From NCBI GenBank assembly GCA_016717205.1, contig JADKGC010000001.1:434001-498000 (forward strand): a DNA stretch of 64,000 bases. The letters run 5' to 3'. The position numbers and the translations under genes are program-made. Under the pieces are notes generated by a model. It worked only from the letters and a program-made list of their open reading frames with translations. It was not told the DNA's origin and did not search any database. Source of the stretch: Candidatus Flexifilum breve. GTDB taxonomy: Bacteria; Chloroflexota; Anaerolineae; Aggregatilineales; Phototrophicaceae. Within the stretch, counting starts at the first letter, position 1. Each line of letters begins with the position of its first letter. Of the stretch, positions 27,308 to 35,547 are shown piece by piece.

Positions 27308-27313
27308 ATTATA
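27308..27313 (-). promoter_or_regulatory. Probable -10 element of the Opp operon
   Basis: On the minus strand TATAAT, preceded by GTGCG, lies 98 bases upstream of the binding-protein ATG. No good -35 box is present at 16-18 bases, which suggests a regulated promoter. Further upstream, at 27343-27390, lie AGTGTCA, and GTGATCGCGTCAC; the AGTGTCA word is shared with the GH3 promoter at 28167-28173. Confidence 0.5.
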
Positions 27314-27399
27314 CGCACCCCACATGATCGGGGGCACATGAAAGTGTCAGCGCTCTGGTGTGACGTATGACCCTAGTGATCGCGTCACTGGCACCACCA

Positions 27400-28083
27400 T
27401 TACGACGCTGACGGCTGATAACTGACGGGCATCTCCGCGGTGATGCCGCACAAGCCGGTGATCAATTCATCCACCAAACCTTCGATATCGTCGGTTTCGT
27501 GGTCATACCACGCATTGAGCACCGCTTCATGCAGCGCCCGGGTGAGGAACGCCAGCAGAATGGGCCGATTATCTTCGCTCCCGCATTCCAACCGCCGAAT
27601 CATCAGGGCGGCGACGCGCTCTTCGTAGCGGTTGCGATGCTCCATCAAGGCGCGGCGGAGCGTGCTCGTCTCACGCAGGAGCCGAATCACATCGCGCAGC
27701 AGGTCAGCCTCCCGCAGCGCGCTCCGAATCGCCGGAACCAGCGCGTTTCGAATCGCCAACAACGGCGTTTCACATGCGGGCCGGGCAGCCAGTTCGGTGA
27801 GCAGCTCCTCCGTGTCGCGTTCGAAGCGCGTCACAACGACATCTTCCTTCGATTCGAAATACCGGAAGAATGTTCGCCGGGAAACCCCTGCCGCCTGCGC
27901 GATCTCTTCTACGGTCACCGTTTCAAACCCACGTTCTCTAAACAATTTTGCTGCCGCTTCGCTCATTGCGTCGCGCATCACCTGCTGTTTGCGCGCTCTG
28001 AGCTTATCCGCCGCCGATGGTACCGCCTCGGCAAACGGTTTCGCTTTGGGTCTTACCACGGACTGATCGCCGCCTTCCATCAT
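27400..28083 (-). CDS. TetR/AcrR-family transcriptional regulator
   Basis: 227 residues from the ATG at 28083 (other starts: ATG 28080, GTG 28092). The N-terminal TetR helix-turn-helix spans about 30-75 (AAAKLFRERGFETVTVEEIA, GVSRRTFFRYFESKEDVV), and the rest is the all-helical ligand-binding domain. It is divergent from the GH3 gene and sits behind the Opp transporter, so it likely represses both and itself in the absence of the transported sugar. An operator candidate overlaps the GH3 promoter. Confidence 0.92.
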   Translation of the reverse strand: MMEGGDQSVVRPKAKPFAEAVPSAADKLRARKQQVMRDAMSEAAAKLFRERGFETVTVEEIAQAAGVSRRTFFRYFESKEDVVVTRFERDTEELLTELAARPACETPLLAIRNALVPAIRSALREADLLRDVIRLLRETSTLRRALMEHRNRYEERVAALMIRRLECGSEDNRPILLAFLTRALHEAVLNAWYDHETDDIEGLVDELITGLCGITAEMPVSYQPSAS

Positions 28084-28117
28084 GGCAAACACTACCAGTT
28101 CAAACAGTACTACATAT

Positions 28118-28123
28118 ATTATA
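28118..28123 (-). promoter_or_regulatory. Probable -10 element of the TetR gene
   Basis: TATAAT on the minus strand, 34 bases upstream of the ATG at 28083. The -35 region (28140-28146) contains a TGACAC word, a possible TetR half-site, instead of a consensus -35 box. Confidence 0.45.
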
Positions 28124-28151
28124 CACAGCGGTCAGATTATGACACATTATG

Positions 28152-28180
28152 TTGACAATGGCACTCAGTGTCAATACAAT
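28152..28180 (+). promoter_or_regulatory. Sigma-70 promoter of the GH3 gene with overlapping palindromic operator
   Basis: TTGACA (28152-28157), a 17-base spacer and TACAAT (28175-28180) form a near-consensus promoter 76 bases before the GH3 ATG. The -35 box is one arm of an inverted repeat: TTGACA at 28152-28157 mirrors TGTCAA at 28169-28174, so a dimeric repressor bound there would block the polymerase. The divergent TetR protein is the natural candidate. Confidence 0.8.
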
Positions 28181-28255
28181 CCGCGGAAATTATGCCGCCT
28201 GAAGGGTGTTCTTCCCTCAAGCAGTGTCCATCCCCGGCGGCCCAAGGAGACCCTT

Positions 28256-30487
28256 ATGGATAACCCAGACACGACCGGAACCGCCCCGTGGTCAGACGCT
28301 GACGTGCAGGCGCGCGTCGAAGCGCTCCTGAAGACCTTGAGCCTCGCGGAAAAAGTCGGGCAGCTCGTCCAGATCGGCGCAGCCGATTTTGTGCCCGGTC
28401 CTAAGCCCGACGTCGTGATCCGTCAAGGCGGCGCGGGTTCCGTGCTGTGGCTGAACGATACGAAGCGCTTCAATGCATTGCAAAAAATCGCGGTTGAAGA
28501 GAGCCCGTCGAAGATCCCGCTGCTGTTCGCGCTCGACGTGATTCACGGCTACCGCACGATCTTCCCTGTACCGTTGGCGCTGGCCGCATCCTGGGATCCG
28601 GCGACGATCGAGGGAGCGCAGTCGGTGGCTGCCCAGGAAGCGCGCGCAGCGGGTTTACACTGGACGTTCGCGCCCATGCTCGATATCGCGCGGGATGCCC
28701 GCTGGGGCCGCATTGTCGAAGGCGCGGGCGAAGACCCGTACTTGGGCGCAGCGGTCGCGGCGGCTCAGGTGCGCGGTTTTCAGGGCGCGTACCTCGGCGC
28801 GCCCGGGCGTGTCGTCGCGTGCGCCAAACACTTCGCGGGCTACGGCGCCTCCGACGGTGGGCGCGACTATGATCCGGTCTACCTCTCCGAGAATCAACTG
28901 CGCAACGTGTATTTCCCGCCCTTCCGCGCCGCCGTCGACGCGGGCGTCGGGACGTTCATGAGCGCCTACATGGATCTCAACGATGTGCCCGCGACCGGGA
29001 ATCGCTGGCTGCTGCGCGATGTTCTGCGCGGCGAATGGGGCTTTGGCGGCTTCGTGGTGAGTGATGCCTTCGCCGTCGGCAACCTTGTGACGCAGGGCTT
29101 TGCCCGCGATGCCCGCGACGCCGCACAGCGTGCCTTAAGCGCCGGGCTGGATGTCGATATGGCGAGCAGCACCTACCTCGACCACCTTACCGGATTGATC
29201 GAAGATGGCACCATTCCGCTGGAAGTCCTCGACGATGCCGTGCGGACGATTCTGGCGGTCAAAGTGCGGCTGGGGCTGTTTGAGCAGCCGTACACGGACG
29301 AAGGTCTGCTCGCCGAAGTGATCGCGCGTCCAGAACACCGCGCCGAAGCGCGCCGGGCGGCGCAGCGTTCAATGGTGCTGCTGCGCAATGAAGGTCAGCT
29401 CCTGCCGCTGTCCAAGTCGCTCAAGCACATCACCGTCATCGGTTCGCTGGCGAATTCCAAAGAGGCGACGGAAGGCTCGTGGATGGTCTTCGGGCACGTC
29501 CCGGCGGCGGTCACCATGCTCGAAGGTCTGCGCGCCAAACTGCCAGACGCCACCATCGACTATGCGCCGGGTCCGGAGATCAACCGTGATATTCCATCGT
29601 GGTTCGAAAGCGCAATGGCGGGCGGCAGCCGCGCGCCGCAGTCGCCGGAAGATGCAGAGAGCGCGTATCAAGCCGCGCTGGCGACCGCGCAGCGGGCCGA
29701 CCTGATCATCATGGTGCTGGGCGAACACGCCAACATGTCGGGCGAAGCCGCGTCGCGCGCCTCACTCGATCTGCCCGGTCGCCAGGAAGAAGTGCTGAAA
29801 GCCGTAGTCGCGCTCGGAAAGCCCGTCGTCCTCGTACTCCTGAACGGCCGACCATTGAGCATTAACTGGGCAGCCGACCACGTCCCGGCGATCCTCGAAG
29901 CATGGGAACCGGGGACCGAGGGTGGCCACGCGGTCGCCGACATCTTATTCGGCGATGCCAACCCCGGCGGCAAACTGCCCGTCACGTTCCCGCGCAAGGG
30001 CAGTCACGCGCCACTCTACTATGCGCGCAACACGACGCACTCGCCAGAAGAGAGCCCGCTGTACAACCCGCGCTACTGGGACGGCCTGCCCACACCGCTC
30101 TATCCCTTCGGCTACGGCCTGAGCTATACGACCTTCGCGCTCACGAACCTCGCGGTTTCGGCGCCACAGGTGCGCGTTGGCGACTCGGCCTCGGTCACGG
30201 TCGACGTGACGAACACGGGGGCAGTCGCAGGTGATGAAGTCGTGCAGCTCTACATCCACCAGCGGTTTGGCAGCGACTCCCGCCCCATGCGTGAACTCAA
30301 AGGCTTCGAACGGATCACGCTGCAGCCGGGCGAGACGCGCCCGGTCAGCTTCGCGCTCGGCCCGGCTGAACTCGGCTATTGGAGTTCGCACGCTGGACAG
30401 TGGGTGCAGGATGCGACGACGATTGATCTGTGGGTCGGCTCGGACTCGCGGGCGACGCTGCACACGCAGCTCGTCGTCACGGCATAA
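28256..30487 (+). CDS. Glycoside hydrolase family 3, beta-glucosidase/beta-xylosidase type
   Basis: 743 residues from the ATG at 28256 (AAGGAGA upstream), no signal peptide, so cytoplasmic. Domain 1 is the GH3 barrel with LLFALDVIHGYRTIFPVPL and KHFAGYGASDGGRDY. The nucleophile is Asp270 in FVVSDAFAV. Domain 2 carries LGEHANMSGEAASRASL with probable acid/base Glu497. A C-terminal fibronectin-III-like domain follows (DSASVTVDVTNTGAVAGDEV, LKGFERITLQPGE). It hydrolyses beta-linked oligosaccharides, presumably those delivered by the adjacent Opp-type transporter. Confidence 0.95.
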   Translation: MDNPDTTGTAPWSDADVQARVEALLKTLSLAEKVGQLVQIGAADFVPGPKPDVVIRQGGAGSVLWLNDTKRFNALQKIAVEESPSKIPLLFALDVIHGYRTIFPVPLALAASWDPATIEGAQSVAAQEARAAGLHWTFAPMLDIARDARWGRIVEGAGEDPYLGAAVAAAQVRGFQGAYLGAPGRVVACAKHFAGYGASDGGRDYDPVYLSENQLRNVYFPPFRAAVDAGVGTFMSAYMDLNDVPATGNRWLLRDVLRGEWGFGGFVVSDAFAVGNLVTQGFARDARDAAQRALSAGLDVDMASSTYLDHLTGLIEDGTIPLEVLDDAVRTILAVKVRLGLFEQPYTDEGLLAEVIARPEHRAEARRAAQRSMVLLRNEGQLLPLSKSLKHITVIGSLANSKEATEGSWMVFGHVPAAVTMLEGLRAKLPDATIDYAPGPEINRDIPSWFESAMAGGSRAPQSPEDAESAYQAALATAQRADLIIMVLGEHANMSGEAASRASLDLPGRQEEVLKAVVALGKPVVLVLLNGRPLSINWAADHVPAILEAWEPGTEGGHAVADILFGDANPGGKLPVTFPRKGSHAPLYYARNTTHSPEESPLYNPRYWDGLPTPLYPFGYGLSYTTFALTNLAVSAPQVRVGDSASVTVDVTNTGAVAGDEVVQLYIHQRFGSDSRPMRELKGFERITLQPGETRPVSFALGPAELGYWSSHAGQWVQDATTIDLWVGSDSRATLHTQLVVTA

Positions 30488-30550
30488 GGGTGGCGCAACT
30501 CAATGTGAACAGCGAAGAAGCCATTTGAAAAATACGTTGCTTTCGCTTGT

Positions 30551-30578
30551 GTAGGGGCGCACGGCCGTGCGCCCCTAC
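30551..30578. repeat. Perfect 28-bp intergenic palindrome
   Basis: The 28 bases GTAGGGGCGCACGG plus its exact reverse complement form a perfect palindrome between convergent genes. This GTAGGGGCGCACGGC-type element belongs to a class of high-copy intergenic palindromes I know from cyanobacterial and Chloroflexota genomes. Confidence 0.8.
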
Positions 30579-30620
30579 GAGAGAATTCGCGAATATTCAG
30601 ATGGTCTCTAATGCCAGACA

Positions 30621-30649
30621 GCAGCGCGGGCAGTCTATGCCCGCGCTGC
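30621..30649. terminator. Bidirectional terminator-like hairpin
   Basis: Perfect 12-bp stem GCAGCGCGGGCA / TGCCCGCGCTGC with loop GTCTA, between the convergent GH3 (stop 30487) and phnE (stop 30681) genes. It could end transcription from both sides; T-runs are weak. Confidence 0.65.
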
Positions 30650-30680
30650 CATGTTTCTCGCTGAGGAAAAGGCGACTGCG

Positions 30681-32765
30681 CTACAACGCCCGTTCGCGGA
30701 TGTAAGCGCTGGCAAAGTCGAGGATCGACACGACGATGGCGATGGCCAGCACGGCCACGCCCGCATCGCGATAACGCAGCAGGTTGATCTGCTGCTGAAG
30801 CAGGAAACCGATCCCGCCGCCGCCGACAAAGCCGATGATCGTGGACATGCGCACGTTGATATCCCAGCGATACATCGTAAATGCGATATACGACGGGATG
30901 ATCTGCGGCACGACCGCATACATGATCGTTTGCAGACGGTTCGCGCCCGTGCTTTGCAGGGCTTCAATCGGCCCCGTGTCGATGCTTTCGATCTGCTCCG
31001 AGTACAGCTTACCCAGCGACGCGACCGAGTGCAGCGCCAGCGCCAGCACCCCGGCGAACGCCCCAATCCCCACCCAGATCACAAATACCAAGCCCATAAT
31101 TAGCGGCTCAATCGAGCGGAGAGAGTTCAAAATCGTGCGCGTCGTGTTGTAAAGCACCGTACCAATCGGGAAGCTGCGGCGCGTCCCCGCAAACCCCGCT
31201 GTGACTCCGCCCAGCACCGCGCCGATCAGCAGAGCGCGCAGATCGTACTCCGACACGACCAGACCGAGCAGTTGGATGGCGGGGATGGCGGGAGGCGGCA
31301 CCCCTTCGACCAGCGCCGTGCGCACCTGCAAGACCTGAAACGTCACGATGAAACCAAGGATCGCACCAACCCATGACAAAGCGGTGACGAGTATGCGATC
31401 CCACCGCAGCGGACGCTCGGGCTGTGGAACAAGGCCGCGGTAGACCTGCGGCAGCATCGCGCCGCCCAACCCCGCGGCGACCACCGCCGGAAACAGTCCC
31501 AACCACGCTGCGACTACCCCGACTTCCGCCGCCGCCCACATCACGAACGCGCCCGCTACGATACCGAGCGCCGCGCCGAGCGCGTGGCTCAGTGGCAGGC
31601 TGATGTGCTTGAGCAGGCCACGCGTGAGATCACTGCCGATGGATGACAGCGCAAACGCCCCAACGATGCCCGCGACGGGCGTCAGCAGCAGCCCAATCAG
31701 CTCACCAATCGAGTGGAAAAAGTTGCCAATGTACACGAGAATGCCCGTCTGCAGGGCACCACTGACCAGCAGCAGGAGACCACCGAGCAGACCAAACCCG
31801 GCGACGGCAGCGACCGCCACCAGTGCCGACGCGAAGATCCCGCGCAGGCGCGTGGAGGTCGTGGTCGGCGGTGCAGCCCGACGCACGCGCTGGGTCGTAA
31901 CCACACTGCCCACGCCGATCAAGATCACGCCGCCGAAACTGGCTAAATTCCCCGTGCCGACATTGTAGAGCACGCGCCCGATCGGTTCGAGGAGCGCCGT
32001 GCCGATCAACCAGCCGAACGGCAGCAGTACGACCATCATCAACAAATTACCCAACGGCAGTTGAATTGAGCGCATGAGGTTATGCGCGGCAAAGAAGCTG
32101 AGGATCGCCGACGGCAAAATCGACACGGTTGTCGCAATCAACGCTAGCAGAATGGTCTCGGTCATCTTTTCGACGACAATCGCCGTCGTGTCACTGAAGC
32201 GCGGCAGGCCGATGGGGAAGCGCCCCTGCGCCTCGACCGTGTGCGTCTCACCCGCGGTACCGCGAATCTGCGGAATCTGGATTTGCACTTCAAACGAACC
32301 ATCAGCCCGTGTATAGAAGTTATCCTCGCCGGAGTCGTCGACTTCGCGCGTCCGCCGTTCACCATCGGTCGCGATCCAGTTCACGCGCGAAATCGAGTTC
32401 GGGTAGAAGTTGAAACCCTGCACCGTCACGACTTCGCGGCTGCTGCCGCAGGCAGGGGTGACAATGATATAGGGCTGGTCGGCGCTGATGGCCGGTTCGG
32501 GCGCGACAAAACCATCCGGGCAGCCCATTTGAAACGGCGTCGTCGCGCCGGTAATTTCGTAGTCTTGCGTGAACACGTTCGGGGAGAGCAGTTCACGTAA
32601 CGCTGAGCCGACGTTTTGCTGGCGCAGCGGTTCTTGGGGGACATCGAGGTCGATGCCGACCACCGTCCAACCGTAGGAGAAGATCAGCAGCACAATGAGG
32701 GCGACCGTGAGGAGCGCCAGACGCCGCAGAGCTCTGCGTGAACGGGATTCCGTTCCTTTGTTCAA
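30681..32765 (-). CDS. phnE: Phosphonate/phosphate-ester ABC permease, PhnE type, oversized
   Basis: 694 residues from a TTG at 32765 (AGGAG 7 bases upstream), more than twice the usual ~270. After TM1 (about 14-35) comes an extracytoplasmic region (about 36-195) with a TIG/IPT-like stretch (VTPACGSS, VTVQGFNFYPNS). A PhnE-like start follows (MTETILLALIATTVSILPSA), then a long insertion of extra hydrophobic segments, and finally the PhnE C-terminal half with the EAA loop IDTGPIEALQSTGANRLQ and the GFVGGGGIGF motif. It is the channel of the PhnCDE transporter. Confidence 0.88.
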   Translation of the reverse strand: MNKGTESRSRRALRRLALLTVALIVLLIFSYGWTVVGIDLDVPQEPLRQQNVGSALRELLSPNVFTQDYEITGATTPFQMGCPDGFVAPEPAISADQPYIIVTPACGSSREVVTVQGFNFYPNSISRVNWIATDGERRTREVDDSGEDNFYTRADGSFEVQIQIPQIRGTAGETHTVEAQGRFPIGLPRFSDTTAIVVEKMTETILLALIATTVSILPSAILSFFAAHNLMRSIQLPLGNLLMMVVLLPFGWLIGTALLEPIGRVLYNVGTGNLASFGGVILIGVGSVVTTQRVRRAAPPTTTSTRLRGIFASALVAVAAVAGFGLLGGLLLLVSGALQTGILVYIGNFFHSIGELIGLLLTPVAGIVGAFALSSIGSDLTRGLLKHISLPLSHALGAALGIVAGAFVMWAAAEVGVVAAWLGLFPAVVAAGLGGAMLPQVYRGLVPQPERPLRWDRILVTALSWVGAILGFIVTFQVLQVRTALVEGVPPPAIPAIQLLGLVVSEYDLRALLIGAVLGGVTAGFAGTRRSFPIGTVLYNTTRTILNSLRSIEPLIMGLVFVIWVGIGAFAGVLALALHSVASLGKLYSEQIESIDTGPIEALQSTGANRLQTIMYAVVPQIIPSYIAFTMYRWDINVRMSTIIGFVGGGGIGFLLQQQINLLRYRDAGVAVLAIAIVVSILDFASAYIRERAL

Positions 32766-32774
32766 AGTGAACTC

Positions 32775-33533
32775 CTAGTGAATCTCGACTTCGACGGCGT
32801 CTTCACCGTAAATTTGTTTGAAGCGGTCGTTGTCAATATCTTTGGGCAAGCCATCAAATTCTAGTTTGCCGTCTTTCAGCGCGATCACCCGCTGGGAATA
32901 AGCCCGCGCCAAGCTGAGAAAGTGCAGGCTGCATAGAATGGTGATCCCGTCTTCGCGATTCAGCAGTTCCAGATACTTCATAACGGAATGCGAAGTGGCC
33001 GGATCGAGGCTGGCGACGGGTTCATCGGCGAGCATCATCTCCGGGTTCTGCATCAGCGTACGGGCGATGCCTACGCGCTGCTGCTGACCACCGCTGAGGG
33101 CGCTGGCGCGGTTATACGCCTTCTCGGCGATCCCTACCCGCGCTAAAGCGGCCATCGCGCGCTGTTTTTCCTGCGGCGGAAAATAGTTGAGCAGGCTGAA
33201 GACCGGGTTGATATAACCGAGCCGCCCGGCCAGCACGTTGGTGAGGACGCTCGACCGCCGCACCAGATTAAACTGCTGGAACACCATGCCGATGCGCCGC
33301 CGAATCTGGCGCAGTTCATCGTCGGTGGCCGCGGTGATGTCGATATCATTCCAGAGGATGCGTCCTTTGGTCGGCTGCACCAGTCGATTAATACAGCGCA
33401 GCAGCGTCGATTTGCCAGACCCACTCAAGCCAATGATCGCGACAAACTGGCCGTCGGGAATTTCGAGGCTGATGTTATCCAGCGCCATGAAGCCATTGTC
33501 GTAGATCTTGGTGAGGTTTTCGATGATGAGCAT
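32775..33533 (-). CDS. phnC: Phosphonate ABC transporter ATPase, PhnC
   Basis: 252 residues from the ATG at 33533. Walker A GLSGSGKSTLLR, Q-loop MVFQQFNLVRR, signature LSGGQQQRVGIAR, Walker B MMLADEPVASLD, and switch His in LCSLHFLSLA. All match the PhnC subgroup, including the NRLVQPTKGRILWNDIDI region. It is 9 bases upstream of phnE. Confidence 0.95.
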   Translation of the reverse strand: MLIIENLTKIYDNGFMALDNISLEIPDGQFVAIIGLSGSGKSTLLRCINRLVQPTKGRILWNDIDITAATDDELRQIRRRIGMVFQQFNLVRRSSVLTNVLAGRLGYINPVFSLLNYFPPQEKQRAMAALARVGIAEKAYNRASALSGGQQQRVGIARTLMQNPEMMLADEPVASLDPATSHSVMKYLELLNREDGITILCSLHFLSLARAYSQRVIALKDGKLEFDGLPKDIDNDRFKQIYGEDAVEVEIH

Positions 33534-33554
33534 ACGTCTATCCTTAGTTAGCAC

Positions 33555-33584
33555 AGGCGGGCAGAGGTCTCCCCCTGCCCGCCT
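33555..33584 (-). terminator. Intercistronic hairpin after phnD
   Basis: Perfect 10-bp stem AGGCGGGCAG / CTGCCCGCCT with a 10-base loop, between the phnD stop (33616) and the phnC start (33533). Without a T-run it probably lowers, not ends, downstream transcription. Confidence 0.6.
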
Positions 33585-33615
33585 ATGAATCTGGTTAACG
33601 TGTCAGAAGCAGCGA

Positions 33616-34644
33616 TCAGCCGCCGAACACGTCGGATTCGGTCAGACCGAGGATTTCGAACTGCTGGCGGATCGGATCATAGTCCGCATCGGTAATGGGG
33701 GCGATGCCGCTCCAGCTGTACATGTCCTGGCTGCCAATCGATGTACCCCACGCCTCAGTTTCGGCGAAGGCGTACAGCGCATCGAGTACTTGCTGGCGCA
33801 GTTCCGGCGGGAAGTCCGGGCCAAAGCTCAGCGTGTCATTCGGGATCGGGGCGCTCAGGCGCAGGATACGAACCTGATCGACCACATCCGGCGCGGTGTC
33901 ACGAATGTTGGCGCGCGCATCGAGAATGCGAATATCGCCGACAAACAGGTTACCTTCGCCGTCGAGGCGCGATTCGTCAACGGTCAGATCGTAGGGTTCC
34001 GGGTTGTCGCCCAGACGCCATTCCGCACCGGGGACGGTGGGCGGGCTGTAGAACGTCGTCCCGAATTCAACTTCGCCGCTGTACACGGCCTGTACGACCT
34101 GATTGTGACCACCGGCTTCGACGCGTTCGCCGGGTTCAATGCCTGCCGCCTGCAGTTCGACGGACGGCACGATGAAACCGGAGGTCGAGGCGCTGTCCGG
34201 GTAGGCCCACGAACGACCAGCGAGATCGCCAAACGTGTAGATATCGCTGTCACGCCGGACAATGTACGCGGCCCAGTAGACATTCCAGCCACGACGCACC
34301 GCCGCCGCTTCAACTTCGACGCCGCAGCGGTTGTTGGCGATCACGTAACCAGCCGCCGGAATGAAACCAATCGAGCTGCCGGGCGCGGCGCACATGGCTT
34401 CCACGGTCGCGGCATACGAGGTCGGCACGAAGACTTCAAAATTCAGTCCGGTGGCTTCTTCCAGTGCAGTCGCCATGATTTCGCCGCCCGTCACAATCGC
34501 TTGCGCTTCTTGTGAGGGGACAAAGTACACCTGAATCGGATTGGCTTCTGAACCGAGATCATCCTGAGCGGACACGACTTGCGCCGAAATAACGGCGAGC
34601 AGCAGAACTACGAGCAAAATGTGAATGGGTTTCTTGAAGTGCAT
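33616..34644 (-). CDS. phnD: Phosphonate/phosphite-type substrate-binding protein, PhnD family
   Basis: 342 residues from the ATG at 34644 (AAAGGGG upstream). Signal peptide ends VVSAQ. PhnD/PtxB fold motifs: IQVYFVPSQEAQAIVTGGE, GFIPAAGYVIANN, LAGRSWAYPDSASTSGFIVP and a VYSGEVEFGTTF segment. The family binds phosphonates, phosphite or related oxyanions. No C-P lyase or phosphonatase gene is present in the window, so the ligand is open. Confidence 0.88.
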   Translation of the reverse strand: MHFKKPIHILLVVLLLAVISAQVVSAQDDLGSEANPIQVYFVPSQEAQAIVTGGEIMATALEEATGLNFEVFVPTSYAATVEAMCAAPGSSIGFIPAAGYVIANNRCGVEVEAAAVRRGWNVYWAAYIVRRDSDIYTFGDLAGRSWAYPDSASTSGFIVPSVELQAAGIEPGERVEAGGHNQVVQAVYSGEVEFGTTFYSPPTVPGAEWRLGDNPEPYDLTVDESRLDGEGNLFVGDIRILDARANIRDTAPDVVDQVRILRLSAPIPNDTLSFGPDFPPELRQQVLDALYAFAETEAWGTSIGSQDMYSWSGIAPITDADYDPIRQQFEILGLTESDVFGG

Positions 34645-34680
34645 TTTTACCCCTTTTGAGGTGAACCGCGACACTTACGG

Positions 34681-34686
34681 ATTATA
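34681..34686 (-). promoter_or_regulatory. Probable -10 element of phnDCE
   Basis: TATAAT on the minus strand, 36 bases before the phnD ATG, within GCTATAATCC. The -35 region is weak. It suggests phnDCE can be transcribed separately from the SIS-domain gene upstream. Confidence 0.5.
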
Positions 34687-34766
34687 GCGTGAAGAATCAA
34701 AAGCGACTGCTAATATATCCGAGGGACTGAGATTTTGAAGTTGGCCGGATGAACTGCGGTGTTCAG

Positions 34767-35375
34767 CTATTCCTCGGGCTTCCCCAACAACGTCTGCCCG
34801 ACCGCGCCGCCGGGATGGGTCGCCGCGAACGCATCGAGCGTGCGCCCGCGCAGTCGCAGCAGCAGACCACACAGCGCATCGCCGACCGCCGCGACGGCGA
34901 GCGAACTTCCGGTCGCAATATAGTTGAGCTGGTCTGCAGCGGGGGGCGTGTGGATAATCAGGGCCACATCCGCCAGTTTGCCCAGCGTCGACTCCGGCTG
35001 TTCGGTGATGGCGATCACCTGCGCGCCTTGCTGCCGCGCATAGGTCACGACAAAGGTGATCTCCGCGCTCTCGCCCCCTTTGGAGAGGGCGATCACGACG
35101 TTCTTCGCGGTGATCGCGCCGGCCATACCGTGCTGCGCGTCGCCGGGGTGCAGGTAGAGCGCGGGCGTACCACAGCAGGTGAGTAGATGTGCCAACCGCC
35201 GCGCCACCGCGCCCGACGTGCCGACGCCTGTTACCAATACATGGCCATCGCACGCGAGCAGCACGCGCACGGCAGCGATGAAGGCGGCATCGAGCTGCTG
35301 TGCCAGCGCGGCCACCACCTCAGCTTCACGTTGAATGATCTGCCGCGCCGCAAAAAGTATGTTCTGATCATCCAT
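34767..35375 (-). CDS. SIS-domain sugar-phosphate isomerase (KdsD/GutQ-like core)
   Basis: 202 residues from the ATG at 35375 (GGGAGACAAATT upstream). A single SIS domain, close to the catalytic core of arabinose-5-phosphate isomerases: VLVTGVGTSGAVARRLAHLL, YLHPGDAQHGMAGAI, VVIALSKGGESAEI and FAATHPGGAVGQ. The CBS domains of KdsD/GutQ are missing. It should interconvert ketose- and aldose-phosphates. It stands between phnDCE and the divergent SorC regulator of the polyol operon; which pathway it serves is unclear. Confidence 0.85.
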   Translation of the reverse strand: MDDQNILFAARQIIQREAEVVAALAQQLDAAFIAAVRVLLACDGHVLVTGVGTSGAVARRLAHLLTCCGTPALYLHPGDAQHGMAGAITAKNVVIALSKGGESAEITFVVTYARQQGAQVIAITEQPESTLGKLADVALIIHTPPAADQLNYIATGSSLAVAAVGDALCGLLLRLRGRTLDAFAATHPGGAVGQTLLGKPEE

Positions 35376-35451
35376 AATTTGTCTCCCGTATCTTCCCTTA
35401 TAACCTTTTACCAAGATTACAGCGACGAGGAATATTGTGTAACAAAAGTTC

Positions 35452-35513
35452 TTGACAGCTAAATTGTATTTCGCTACACTGATTCTTGTAACCCATGCTC
35501 AAACACTGAGCAT
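35452..35513 (+). promoter_or_regulatory. Sigma-70 promoter and palindromic operator of the polyol operon
   Basis: TTGACA (35452-35457), 17-base spacer, TACACT (35475-35480). Just downstream, at 35495-35513, lies a perfect inverted repeat ATGCTCA-AACAC-TGAGCAT. Its position over the early transcribed region fits an operator for the SorC-family regulator encoded next, giving autoregulation (inference). Confidence 0.75.
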
Positions 35514-35547
35514 ATGACCATAATCAAAATTCGTAAACTTAGAATTC

